Assembly (NCBI RefSeq): GCF_900230225.1
Contig: NZ_OCNH01000001.1
Coordinates: 496,001 to 560,000, forward strand
Source of the DNA: Spirosoma fluviale
Lineage (GTDB): Bacteria > Bacteroidota > Bacteroidia > Cytophagales > Spirosomataceae
Length of the DNA: 64,000 nt
Reading direction: 5' to 3'
The translations under genes and the position numbers were made by a program. Positions 26,215 to 33,518 of this stretch are shown in pieces. A model generated the notes under the pieces. The model ran no database searches, had not been told where the DNA came from, and saw only the letters and a program-made list of their open reading frames with translations. The number at the start of each line of letters is the position of its first letter. Position 1 is the first letter of the stretch.

Positions 26215-26811
26215 TTAGTTTCGCTTACTCATTTCATCGCGAATCTTTGCCGCACGTTCGTACTCTTCATTGCCAAGAGCTTCTTCGAGCATACGCTGTA
26301 ACTCTTCAGACGTCGCGTTTTTAAGCTGATCGCCAAACGACCGTGTTGACGGCCGGTTTGATGACCGAACAAGCTCTTCCTGTTCTTCCTCCTCATCCGT
26401 ACCGCTGGCCGTGATACCCGCTTCGGATAAAATGGACTCATTGGTATAGATAGGAACATCAAATCGAATACCAATAGCTATGGCATCAGATGGCCGAGCA
26501 TCAATAATTGACTCGCGGACACCATCGAAACAAACGATTTTTGCAAAGAAAATCCCTTCGCGTAGATCGGAAATCATGATTTCACGGACCGTGAATTTAA
26601 ATTGCTCAGCAAATTGCTTGAACAAGTCATGTGTCATTGGCCTGTTTGGCACAATTTTTTCTATTTCGATAGCAATGGCCTGCGCTTCAAACATGCCAAT
26701 GATAATTGGTAACCGGCGGTTACCATATTCTTCTCCTAATACCAACGCAAACGAGCCTGATTGCGACTGGCTGGGCGAAAGTCCTAATATTTCCAGCTTA
26801 ATCTTATCCAC
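26215..26811 (-). CDS. Bifunctional nuclease (BFN/DUF151) domain protein with UVR motif
   Basis: A 198-residue protein. Residues 1-135 form the DUF151 domain (KIKLEILGLSPSQSQSGSFALVLGEE, RRLPIIIGMFEAQAIAIEIEK, VDARPSDAIAIG-type segment reading IDARPSDAIAIGIR), a family with reported DNase/RNase activity in plants. After an acidic linker (DEEEEQEE) the last 35 residues form a UvrB/UvrC coiled coil (LQRMLEEALGNEEYERAAKIRDEM), which usually mediates protein contacts. It lies 101 nt downstream of etfA and may be part of the etf transcript. Confidence 0.9.
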   Translation of the reverse strand: MDKIKLEILGLSPSQSQSGSFALVLGEEYGNRRLPIIIGMFEAQAIAIEIEKIVPNRPMTHDLFKQFAEQFKFTVREIMISDLREGIFFAKIVCFDGVRESIIDARPSDAIAIGIRFDVPIYTNESILSEAGITASGTDEEEEQEELVRSSNRPSTRSFGDQLKNATSEELQRMLEEALGNEEYERAAKIRDEMSKRN

Positions 26812-26830
26812 GATGCGAAATTAACAAAAA

Positions 26831-26912
26831 GTCGTAAGTCATAAAGCCTTAAGTTGTAAGTAAAAACAGGAAGTCTATCATACGTACGCATCCGGACTCT
26901 ATGACTCACTAC
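26831..26912. repeat. Intergenic imperfect inverted repeat between etfA and DUF151 gene
   Basis: Arm 26831-26848 pairs with 26895-26912 at 14 of 18 positions; three of the four mismatches are transitions that become G-U pairs in minus-strand RNA, the direction of both flanking genes. The right arm abuts the etfA stop codon. Same dispersed class as those at 321, 8941 and 49121. Confidence 0.65.
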
Positions 26913-27875
26913 CTATAGGGCCTGCACTGCCTTGGTCAGGCGGGGCAGCACGTCGAAAACATCACCAACAATGCCGTAATCTGCCGACTTAAAAAACGGT
27001 GCATCAGCGTCTTTGTTAATAACAACAATCACCTTCGATGAGTTTACACCCGCTAAGTGTTGAATGGCTCCCGAAATTCCGCAGGCAATGTATAAATTGG
27101 GACTAATCTTTAATCCTGTTTGCCCTACGTGTTCGGAGTGAGGGCGCCAGTCGAGGTCTGATACCGGTTTGGAGCAGGCAGTTGCCGCGTGAAGCGCTTT
27201 CGCTAAATCTTCAACAACACTCCAGTTTTCTGGACCTTTTAAACCACGACCTGCCGATACGACAAAGTCAGCTTCCGGTAGCAGAATATCCCCCGACGAT
27301 TTTTCAGTGCTCTTCACCGAAATGGCGAAGTCGGCCTCGTTGAGAGTGGGGGTAAACGCTTCAACTGCGGCTGATGCATCTTTCTCTTCCGGTGTGATGG
27401 TGTTCTTCTTGATCGCCAAGATTTTAATATCTGCCTTAAGGTCATTAAACGCAAAGGCTTTACCCGTATAAATGCTACTTTTAACAACAAAGCCATTCGA
27501 CACATTGGGTAATTCGATAACATTGGCAGCCAAACCCGCTTTCAGCTTACCCGCTAACCGGGCTGTCATGGCATCGGCTAGTGATGACTTGGCTAGTACA
27601 ATAACCTTACTGCCTTCCTGCTGCGCTGCTGCAGCAACAACCGTAGCGTAGGCCATGCCATTGGGCTCGTTTAGTTTGGCATCTGTAGCATGAAGTACCT
27701 TGGTTGCGCCAAACTTACCGGCAGAGGCCAGTTCAGTATTATCGGCAGCACCCGCAATGATTGCGGTTGCCGAAGTACCTAACATCTCGGCAACTTTAGC
27801 GCCGTAGAAAATAGCTTCCTGAGAAGACTTCTTTAATTTACCTTCGTCTAATTCGGCAAATATGAGGACTGACAT
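26913..27875 (-). CDS. etfA: Electron transfer flavoprotein, alpha subunit
   Basis: A 320-residue subunit that carries FAD and, with EtfB, passes electrons from acyl-CoA and other dehydrogenases to the quinone pool. The N-terminal domain (VLIFAELDEGKLKKSSQEAIFYG) is followed by the FAD-binding C-terminal domain: VVSAGRGLKGPENW, PVSDLDWRPHSEHVGQTG, LYIACGISGAIQHLAGV and INKDADAPFFKSADYGIVGD. It lies 82 nt after etfB in the same transcript. Confidence 0.96.
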   Translation of the reverse strand: MSVLIFAELDEGKLKKSSQEAIFYGAKVAEMLGTSATAIIAGAADNTELASAGKFGATKVLHATDAKLNEPNGMAYATVVAAAAQQEGSKVIVLAKSSLADAMTARLAGKLKAGLAANVIELPNVSNGFVVKSSIYTGKAFAFNDLKADIKILAIKKNTITPEEKDASAAVEAFTPTLNEADFAISVKSTEKSSGDILLPEADFVVSAGRGLKGPENWSVVEDLAKALHAATACSKPVSDLDWRPHSEHVGQTGLKISPNLYIACGISGAIQHLAGVNSSKVIVVINKDADAPFFKSADYGIVGDVFDVLPRLTKAVQAL

Positions 27876-27957
27876 AAAATAGGTTCGGTTTAGGGTTTTC
27901 AGGTTCCGGCTTTTGGGTCAGGCCGAAACAGTGCAGTGTACTGAAAACCAAAAGTTA

Positions 27958-28695
27958 TTAAATGACTTTTGCTTCGGTGTGCAGGAGTTGAATAAGTGTT
28001 TCGGCTGCGTCGGCCGGAATCATTTTAACCGCACCCCGTGGAGCAGGTAACTCGTAACTGGCAACCGTGCTTAATTTATCCGTTCCGGTTGGTTCTACAA
28101 CCTTGAGCGGCTTCGTGCGGGCGGTCATGATTCCCCGCATGTTCGGGATTTTCCATTCAGCAATGGGTTCCTGACACCCGAGTACTAAAGGTAACTTGGC
28201 TTCCAGACTCTCTTTGCCCCCTTCAATCTCGCGGGTAATTTTGGCGGTGTCGCCATCCAGGTCCAAGAGCATAACGGGTGAGATGGAGGGAATTCCCAGC
28301 ATTTCGCCCACAATACCATGTACCTGCCCACCATTGTAATCGATGGATTCACGACCCATAAGGATCAGGTCGTAGCTGTTCTCTTTAGCAATGGCGGCAA
28401 TTTGCTCGGCTACAAAGTAAGCGTCGGTTGGTTCTGCATTCACCCGGATGGCGTCGTCCGCGCCAATGGCAAGGCATTTACGAATAACAGGTTCGGAATC
28501 TGCTTCGCCTACGTTCAGGACTGTAATGGTGGCACCTGTCTTTTCTTTCAGTTCAACCGCCCGCGCCAGTGCGTAATCGTCGTAAGGCCCAGTAATGAAG
28601 GTTACACCAGCTTTATTTAATTTGGTGTTGTTATCCGTGAAGGTAATTTTGGTGGTGGTGTCGGGCACACTCGTCACACACACTAAAATTTTCAT
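27958..28695 (-). CDS. etfB: Electron transfer flavoprotein, beta subunit
   Basis: A 245-residue partner of EtfA that binds AMP and docks the donor dehydrogenases. Family features are KILVCVTSVPDTTTKITF at the start, TGPYDDYALARAVELKEK, the nucleotide region LILMGRESIDYNGGQVHGIVGEMLGIP and the signature EIEGGKESLEAKLPLVLGCQEPIAEWKIPNMRGIMTARTKPL. First gene of an etfB-etfA operon with a palindrome over its promoter. Confidence 0.96.
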   Translation of the reverse strand: MKILVCVTSVPDTTTKITFTDNNTKLNKAGVTFITGPYDDYALARAVELKEKTGATITVLNVGEADSEPVIRKCLAIGADDAIRVNAEPTDAYFVAEQIAAIAKENSYDLILMGRESIDYNGGQVHGIVGEMLGIPSISPVMLLDLDGDTAKITREIEGGKESLEAKLPLVLGCQEPIAEWKIPNMRGIMTARTKPLKVVEPTGTDKLSTVASYELPAPRGAVKMIPADAAETLIQLLHTEAKVI

Positions 28696-28803
28696 ACTTA
28701 TTGGGGTTTTGTGGTTGCTGTTGAGGAGTAGTACCCAATGGCTGATTATTCTATTCTGGAACTAGTCACTAGCTACTATCCGCTATTCACTACTTTTATG
28801 ACT

Positions 28804-28845
28804 CAAAAGTACAAATAGTCTTAAATAAAAGTATGCATGCATACT
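28804..28845. promoter_or_regulatory. etfB promoter with 16-bp perfect palindrome (operator candidate)
   Basis: Minus-strand TACTTTTG (28811-28804) is a full TAnnTTTG -7 match for etfB. The perfect palindrome AGTATGCATGCATACT (28830-28845) covers the place of its -33 box and lies 15 nt before the divergent TPR gene start, so one regulator could act on both promoters. Confidence 0.55.
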
Positions 28846-28860
28846 AATTTTCTTGCACGT

Positions 28861-29190
28861 ATGAATAACGAACGTATCCAACAATTAATTCGATTTGTAC
28901 AGGAAGAACCTGATGAGCCTTTTAATATCTACGCGCTGGCGATGGAATACATTGCCGGTCAACCACAGCAGGCCCGCTTGTACTTTGACCAGCTACTAAC
29001 CGAACATCCGGACTACCTGCCAACTTATTACCACGCAGCGGCCTTATATGCCGAATTGGAAGAGCGGGAGCGTGCTGCCGAATTATATGAAAAAGGAATT
29101 GCGTTGGCTAAAGTGCAAAATAAGCAAAAGGCACTACTGGAATTACAACGGGCACAACAGGCCTTTGAAGAGGATGAAGATGACTGGTAA
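28861..29190 (+). CDS. Tetratricopeptide-repeat protein
   Basis: A 109-residue all-helical protein starting at ATG 28861 (MNNERIQQLIRFVQEEP). It contains about two TPR units, EPFNIYALAMEYIAGQPQQARLYFDQLLTEHP and YLPTYYHAAALYAELEERERAAELYEKGIALA, and ends in an acidic tail (FEEDEDDW). Short TPR proteins like this are scaffolds with no predictable partner. It is divergent from etfB. Confidence 0.82.
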   Translation: MNNERIQQLIRFVQEEPDEPFNIYALAMEYIAGQPQQARLYFDQLLTEHPDYLPTYYHAAALYAELEERERAAELYEKGIALAKVQNKQKALLELQRAQQAFEEDEDDW

Positions 29191-29202
29191 TTCGTTTTTT
29201 CA

Positions 29203-29234
29203 GGTTAAAGATTGGCTGAACCCAATCTTTAACC
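29203..29234. terminator. Perfect 13-bp stem-loop downstream of the TPR gene
   Basis: GGTTAAAGATTGG (29203-29215) pairs with 29222-29234 around a 6-nt loop, 12 nt after the stop codon and before the convergent lipoprotein gene. No T-run follows, so it may stabilise or pause transcripts rather than end them strictly. Confidence 0.5.
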
Positions 29235-29254
29235 GGTCTCATAAAGCAATAAAC

Positions 29255-30064
29255 TTACCGGCGTTGATGCCCTTTTTTTTCCTGAATCAACTCCTGTTTG
29301 AATAACAGGGGGACGCTGGCCTGCTCAGGAATGGTATAATTCACGGCCAGATAGCGGGCTCCCGCCACTTTGGGTAGATAAACGAATCCCCGCACTGATT
29401 CGCCGGGGGCAACCGTATTTGTTTTGAGAGCCAGCTCGCGCCAGCGGTATTCCTCGTAGTCGTAGCGTTGCATTCGATCGGCAAAGGTACTGTAGTCAAT
29501 GGCCCGTTTAACGGCTAGCCCCTGGTAACCGAGGCCATGGGCGGCACGATTGCCTATATATTCACGATACGTACGGCTTTTTGAGGAAGAAGAAACATCA
29601 CTGGCGACTAGTGCAACCATCAGGATTGTATTAAAGACTTTCGCTTTTTTTAGCCGCTTTTCTTCCAGCTTACGTTTTAAACCCATGCGCCCCGCTTCGT
29701 AATTGGGATCTGCGGCTGTACGCGAAAAGACAAGGCCTGAGTTGTTGGGGTCCCTGAGCGTATCCCTGGTTGCACTCAATGCGGTTAAGTGGAAATCGGC
29801 CGGATTAACCTCAATGGGATGATTTGTGCGATTTTTTACTTCAATGTCCAGCGTAATAAACTCCATGTCTTCCCGCTCGAATGAGGCAACGACACCCACG
29901 CCATTCTGTTCGGTTTTGGTAACAGGACGTCCATCGATAGTAGCTATGTCGCCAGAAATCGGTTCGAGCTGATAGGATGTAGTAAATGTTGGTGCGCAGC
30001 TATTTAGCGCAGCAACCAGCAGGCCAGTGCCAAAAATAGAGAGAAGAGTAGAGGGTAGCTTCAT
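29255..30064 (-). CDS. Putative lipoprotein, unknown function
   Basis: A 269-residue exported protein with a lipoprotein signal (LLVAALNSC, Cys 23). The first half resembles an Ig-like domain of the kind seen in extracellular accessory proteins (FITLDIEVKNRTNHPIEVNPADFHL). The middle has a charged helix (RMGLKRKLEEKRLKKAKVF) followed by a hydrophobic stretch (NTILMVALVASDVSSSSKS), and a second strand region follows with VAPGESVRGFVYLPKV. I cannot name a family beyond this. Convergent with the TPR gene. Confidence 0.65.
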   Translation of the reverse strand: MKLPSTLLSIFGTGLLVAALNSCAPTFTTSYQLEPISGDIATIDGRPVTKTEQNGVGVVASFEREDMEFITLDIEVKNRTNHPIEVNPADFHLTALSATRDTLRDPNNSGLVFSRTAADPNYEAGRMGLKRKLEEKRLKKAKVFNTILMVALVASDVSSSSKSRTYREYIGNRAAHGLGYQGLAVKRAIDYSTFADRMQRYDYEEYRWRELALKTNTVAPGESVRGFVYLPKVAGARYLAVNYTIPEQASVPLLFKQELIQEKKGHQRR

Positions 30065-30345
30065 AGTCTGAATGCGCAGAAGTGTATGCTCCGCTTAATA
30101 TATGTAAAGTTACAGAAGTGTCTGATCTGATTTGTTAAAAGTTCAATTGTTTATTAGACGGAGAATCGGCTCAAGTGATTGGTCGATAAAGTTCAATTAG
30201 TTGACTAATAAGTCCATATTTAATCAATGTGTAAATCATCAAGTACCTTGTAAGGTTATAATACAGTAAAAAAAGCCAGCTAAAAATTAGGATGAATGAG
30301 GTGTTGGGAACGAATATTGCTTTGTAATCCATAACTTCTCCTTGT

Positions 30346-31362
30346 ATGAACTCATCACTAAAGTGTTTATTTATTTTTCTGAGTTGTTGTGTAGGCCAAG
30401 CCGTTGCACAAAGCCAGATTATAACGCCCGATAATCAGGTCGTTAGTTTTCAATCGGCTAGTGGTACCACTAACTTGTTTATTGGGCAGAGTACCAGTGC
30501 CGTCATAGGAGGTACGTTTAATACTTTCATGGGAAGCCAGGCCGGACAGGGGAATACGACAGGTTCGTACAATACGTACTTCGGTTATAAAGCGGGTTTT
30601 CCTAATACGTCCGGTAGTCACAACACATTTATTGGTTATGAAGCCGGGAAGCTAAATATTGACGGCGACGATAACGTTTTTATCGGGTACAATGCCGGTC
30701 AGCACAATCAGCGTGGGCGTCGTAATCTGATCATCGGGCCAAATGCCGGGTTTGATTTAATTGATGGTGAAGACAATACCTTTTTGGGGGCTAATGCCAT
30801 TGGTTCCGGTGCCAGGCTATCTAATGCAACGGCCATTGGTGCCAATGCCCGTGTCTTGAGCAGTAATGCCTTGGTATTGGGTAATAACGTCAATGTTGGT
30901 ATTGGAACATCGACTCCCCAAAACAGGCTTGAGCTGACGGCGGGTATTGATGGACGGAGCGGTTTGCGCTTAACCAATTTAACTGCTGGCTCGCCTACCT
31001 CAGCCGCAGCCACAACTAAATTTTTGACCGTAAATGATCGTGGTGATGTAACCTTATCCGGCCATCTATCGGCACTGGCTATGCAAGTTAAGCCAGCGTC
31101 TGAGCGTCAGTGGGCCGATTATGTGTTTGCGCCAGAGTATCGGCTTCGGTCATTGCCTGAGACGGAGAAGTACATTCAGCAGTACAACCATTTGCCAGAC
31201 GTGCCGAGCGCCGGTGAAATGGTGACAGAAGGGATTGACTTGACAACCCTTCTGTCCATTTTGGTAAAAAAGAATGAAGAACTAACTCTTCATGTAATTG
31301 AGCAACAAAAACGTATAGATCGTCTGGAAGCTCAACAGCGAAAGAGCCTGAAAAACAAGTAG
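30346..31362 (+). CDS. Secreted YadA-head / tail-fibre-like protein
   Basis: A 338-residue protein with a signal peptide (to VAQSQ). Residues about 35-190 hold YadA-type head repeats with the pattern NTFxGxxAG (NTFMGSQAGQGNTTGSYNTY, NTFIGYEAG, NVFIGYNAG), predicted to form a left-handed beta-roll. A spacer follows (SGLRLTNLTAGSPTSAAATT), then the C-terminal module WADYVFAPEYRLRSLPETEKYI...HLPDVPSAGEM with a coiled coil (VKKNEELTLHVIEQQKRIDRLEAQQ), common in Bacteroidota secreted proteins. Probably a trimeric surface protein. A 36-bp hairpin starts two bases after its stop. Confidence 0.85.
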   Translation: MNSSLKCLFIFLSCCVGQAVAQSQIITPDNQVVSFQSASGTTNLFIGQSTSAVIGGTFNTFMGSQAGQGNTTGSYNTYFGYKAGFPNTSGSHNTFIGYEAGKLNIDGDDNVFIGYNAGQHNQRGRRNLIIGPNAGFDLIDGEDNTFLGANAIGSGARLSNATAIGANARVLSSNALVLGNNVNVGIGTSTPQNRLELTAGIDGRSGLRLTNLTAGSPTSAAATTKFLTVNDRGDVTLSGHLSALAMQVKPASERQWADYVFAPEYRLRSLPETEKYIQQYNHLPDVPSAGEMVTEGIDLTTLLSILVKKNEELTLHVIEQQKRIDRLEAQQRKSLKNK

Positions 31363-31363
31363 T

Positions 31364-31438
31364 CCTCCTGTCTCTATCAACAATAAGCGGCACAAGATTA
31401 TCAATCTTGTGCCGCTTATTGTTGATAGAGACAGGAGG
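31364..31438. repeat. Perfect 36-bp inverted repeat with 3-nt loop
   Basis: 31364-31399 is exactly complementary to 31403-31438 with only ATC between. It begins right after the stop codon of the YadA-head gene. There is no T-run after the stem, so it does not look like a normal terminator, and it is much longer than the other hairpins in the window. The 3' arm ends in AGGAGG. Confidence 0.93.
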
Positions 31439-31676
31439 TATTTATGAGAAAAGGGCTGACCTGGGCAATTCCATGAACCTGAAAGTAATACTGGTACAGA
31501 CTGAAATGGCTTGAACACAAGAAGTCTCCGCTATAATTTAAATTACTATTCTAATTAGTATATAAGGTTACTTATTGCGTTGCTGACCGTCTAAGGGTCA
31601 AGGAAGAAGACGATGTACTCCTCTATGCCAGGCGCACTACCTGCTACATCTACCTAACCGGCTTCCTGATGCGGTT
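31439..31676 (+). promoter_or_regulatory. Leader region of the plus-strand polysaccharide genes
   Basis: No long frame. GGAGG (31434-31438, inside the hairpin arm) is followed 5 nt later by ATG 31444, opening an 11-codon frame (MRKGLTWAIP, stop 31474-31476). Its stop overlaps the ATG of a second mini-frame, 31473-31514 (MNLKVILVQTEMA). An AT-rich stretch with TACTATTCTAATTAGTATA (31542 on) may hold the promoter. Whether the peptides are made is unproven. Confidence 0.35.
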
Positions 31677-32507
31677 ATGTTTAACACGATACATCGGGTG
31701 CAGCTATCATCACCGGCGAAAAGTTTGCCAGGGAGGCCTAAACTAAAACCGGAACGCAAAGTAGCGATTAGTTTAGGGTTGACCCTTCTCCCATACAACA
31801 CCTTCATCCAGGCCGTGATTGGCGCAGCCCGGCAGCATGAAGCTGCTTACTGCTGCTTTGCTAATGTCCATATGGTGATCGAAGCGGTTAAAGATGCCGC
31901 TTTTGCCGACGCTGTTAACAAGAGCACCTGGGTAACTCCCGACGGAGTTCCATTGCTTTGGGCATTACGGGCTTTCCATCGAGTTCGGCAGGAGCGGATA
32001 ACGGGTCTGGATGTACTGCCCTCTCTACTTGAGGAAGCTGCCGGAAACCAACTCTCTGTTTATTTCTACGGCTCTACTCCGTCTATTCTGGAGAAGTGCC
32101 GTGTCTTCTGCGCCGAGTGTCATCCCACACTGACTATAGCGGGTATGTATTCCCCGCCATTCCGAGCCCTTTCTGCAGACGAAGAGCAGCAGGTAATTGC
32201 CAACATAAACGCATCAGGTGCTTCCATGGTGTTCGTCTCACTCGGTTGCCCCAAACAGGAAAAATGGATGGCTGCCGTATCTCCGCGTATTTCAGCGGTC
32301 CTCTTAGGTATTGGCGGAGCATTGCCCGTATTGGTTGGCGCGCAAAAACGAGCCCCTCGCTGGATGCAGCGCAGTGGATTGGAATGGGTTTACCGACTTG
32401 TTCAGGAGCCCCGCCGGTTAGTCGGACGATACGTCACAACGAACAGTTTGTTTGTGTACCATTTTTTAAGAGGACTTTATCAATACCGAATTCGGAATCA
32501 AGTCTGA
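31677..32507 (+). CDS. WecG/TagA/CpsF family glycosyltransferase
   Basis: A 276-residue cytoplasmic, membrane-associated GT26-family enzyme that adds an N-acetyl-mannosaminyl or related residue to a lipid-linked sugar. Family motifs are CCFANVHMVIEAVKD, WVTPDGVPLLWALR, RITGLDVLPSLLEEA, VYFYGSTPSILEKC and VSLGCPKQEKWMA, with the terminal QEPRRLVGRYVTTNSLF. It opens the plus-strand arm of the polysaccharide locus. Confidence 0.92.
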   Translation: MFNTIHRVQLSSPAKSLPGRPKLKPERKVAISLGLTLLPYNTFIQAVIGAARQHEAAYCCFANVHMVIEAVKDAAFADAVNKSTWVTPDGVPLLWALRAFHRVRQERITGLDVLPSLLEEAAGNQLSVYFYGSTPSILEKCRVFCAECHPTLTIAGMYSPPFRALSADEEQQVIANINASGASMVFVSLGCPKQEKWMAAVSPRISAVLLGIGGALPVLVGAQKRAPRWMQRSGLEWVYRLVQEPRRLVGRYVTTNSLFVYHFLRGLYQYRIRNQV

Positions 32508-32546
32508 GGGGCCTTCTACACTTTTCACCTAACTCCAGCTAATTCC

Positions 32547-33458
32547 ATGCCTGCCCCCGTCGTACTTTTTGCCTTCAAACGCCCTCACGAACTGAAACAA
32601 ACACTGGTAGCTCTGTGTGCAAACAGACTGGCTTCTGAAACAGATCTGTATGTTTTTGTAGATGGCCCCCGGCGCGACGATGAAGTGGCGAAGGTAAAGG
32701 CCGTACATACGATTGTCGACAGCATTACCGGGTTTAAATCGGTACACCGGATGTATAGTGAAACCAACATTGGGTGTGCCAACTCCATTATAGCCGGTGT
32801 AACGAAGGTGTTAACGCAGCATCCGGCAGTGATTGTTCTTGAAGATGATATTGTGACTACCCCGAATTTTCTGGATTTCATGAACCAGAGTCTGGCACAA
32901 TATGCCGATAGTGTCGATGTCTTTTCCGTTGGCGGGTACACGTTCCCGTTTAAGCGTCCGGCGGGGTACACGGCAGATGGTTATTTCTTTCAGCGGACCT
33001 GTGCGTGGGGATGGGCAATCTGGGCCGACCGCTGGCAACAGGTCGATTGGGAGTTAGCTGATTTCGAGGAGTTCATAAACAACCCCCAAGCCCGCAAACA
33101 ATTCAATGCCGGTGGGAGCGACCGGGTGCGCATGTTAAAACGAGCCAGGAACCTTGCCATAGATGCGTGGGATATTCGGCTGTGTTACAATGAATTCAAG
33201 GTTGGCGGATATACGATCTATCCAACTGTTTCTAAAACAGTCAATATCGGTGTCGACTCGCCCGATTCAACCACCGAGGTTGTATATGACCGATATAAAC
33301 CCGTTCTGGATGATGGGCTGCAGTACCAATTTAACCTTCCGCAACAAGTGCAGGTGCATTCACACTATGGCCGTCAATTTCGCTGGAAGTTCAGTATTCC
33401 CGTCCGGGCGTATAATAAACTACTGACTTACAGCACCCAGCTTCTTCGACTTTTCTAA
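32547..33458 (+). CDS. Glycosyltransferase, GT-A fold
   Basis: A 303-residue enzyme with a GT-A nucleotide-sugar domain: VVLFAFKRPHELKQTL at the start, VFVDGPRRDDE, and the metal-binding VIVLEDDIVTTPNFLDFMN (DxD-like EDD). WADRWQQVDWELADFEEF follows, and the C-terminus is a basic helix. The pattern resembles the GNT-I/GT13-like hemolytic-protein-HlpA group. It lies 39 nt after the WecG-like gene and 60 nt before the GT4 gene, so the three form one transcript. The sugar transferred is unknown. Confidence 0.82.
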   Translation: MPAPVVLFAFKRPHELKQTLVALCANRLASETDLYVFVDGPRRDDEVAKVKAVHTIVDSITGFKSVHRMYSETNIGCANSIIAGVTKVLTQHPAVIVLEDDIVTTPNFLDFMNQSLAQYADSVDVFSVGGYTFPFKRPAGYTADGYFFQRTCAWGWAIWADRWQQVDWELADFEEFINNPQARKQFNAGGSDRVRMLKRARNLAIDAWDIRLCYNEFKVGGYTIYPTVSKTVNIGVDSPDSTTEVVYDRYKPVLDDGLQYQFNLPQQVQVHSHYGRQFRWKFSIPVRAYNKLLTYSTQLLRLF

Positions 33459-33518
33459 CTCTCGCCTTGCTGACTCAATGCCTGGGCTCAACAGACCTAT
33501 GCACTTTACCTCCTGATT

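Noticed and set aside
30346..31362. Phage tail-fibre gene or prophage remnant
   Set aside because: The product has a signal peptide and YadA-head repeats, and no other phage genes are near; similar proteins are normal secreted products in Bacteroidota.
32096..32542. 148-codon frame overlapping the WecG-like gene
   Set aside because: Out-of-frame shadow; the WecG/TagA/CpsF motifs are all in the other frame.
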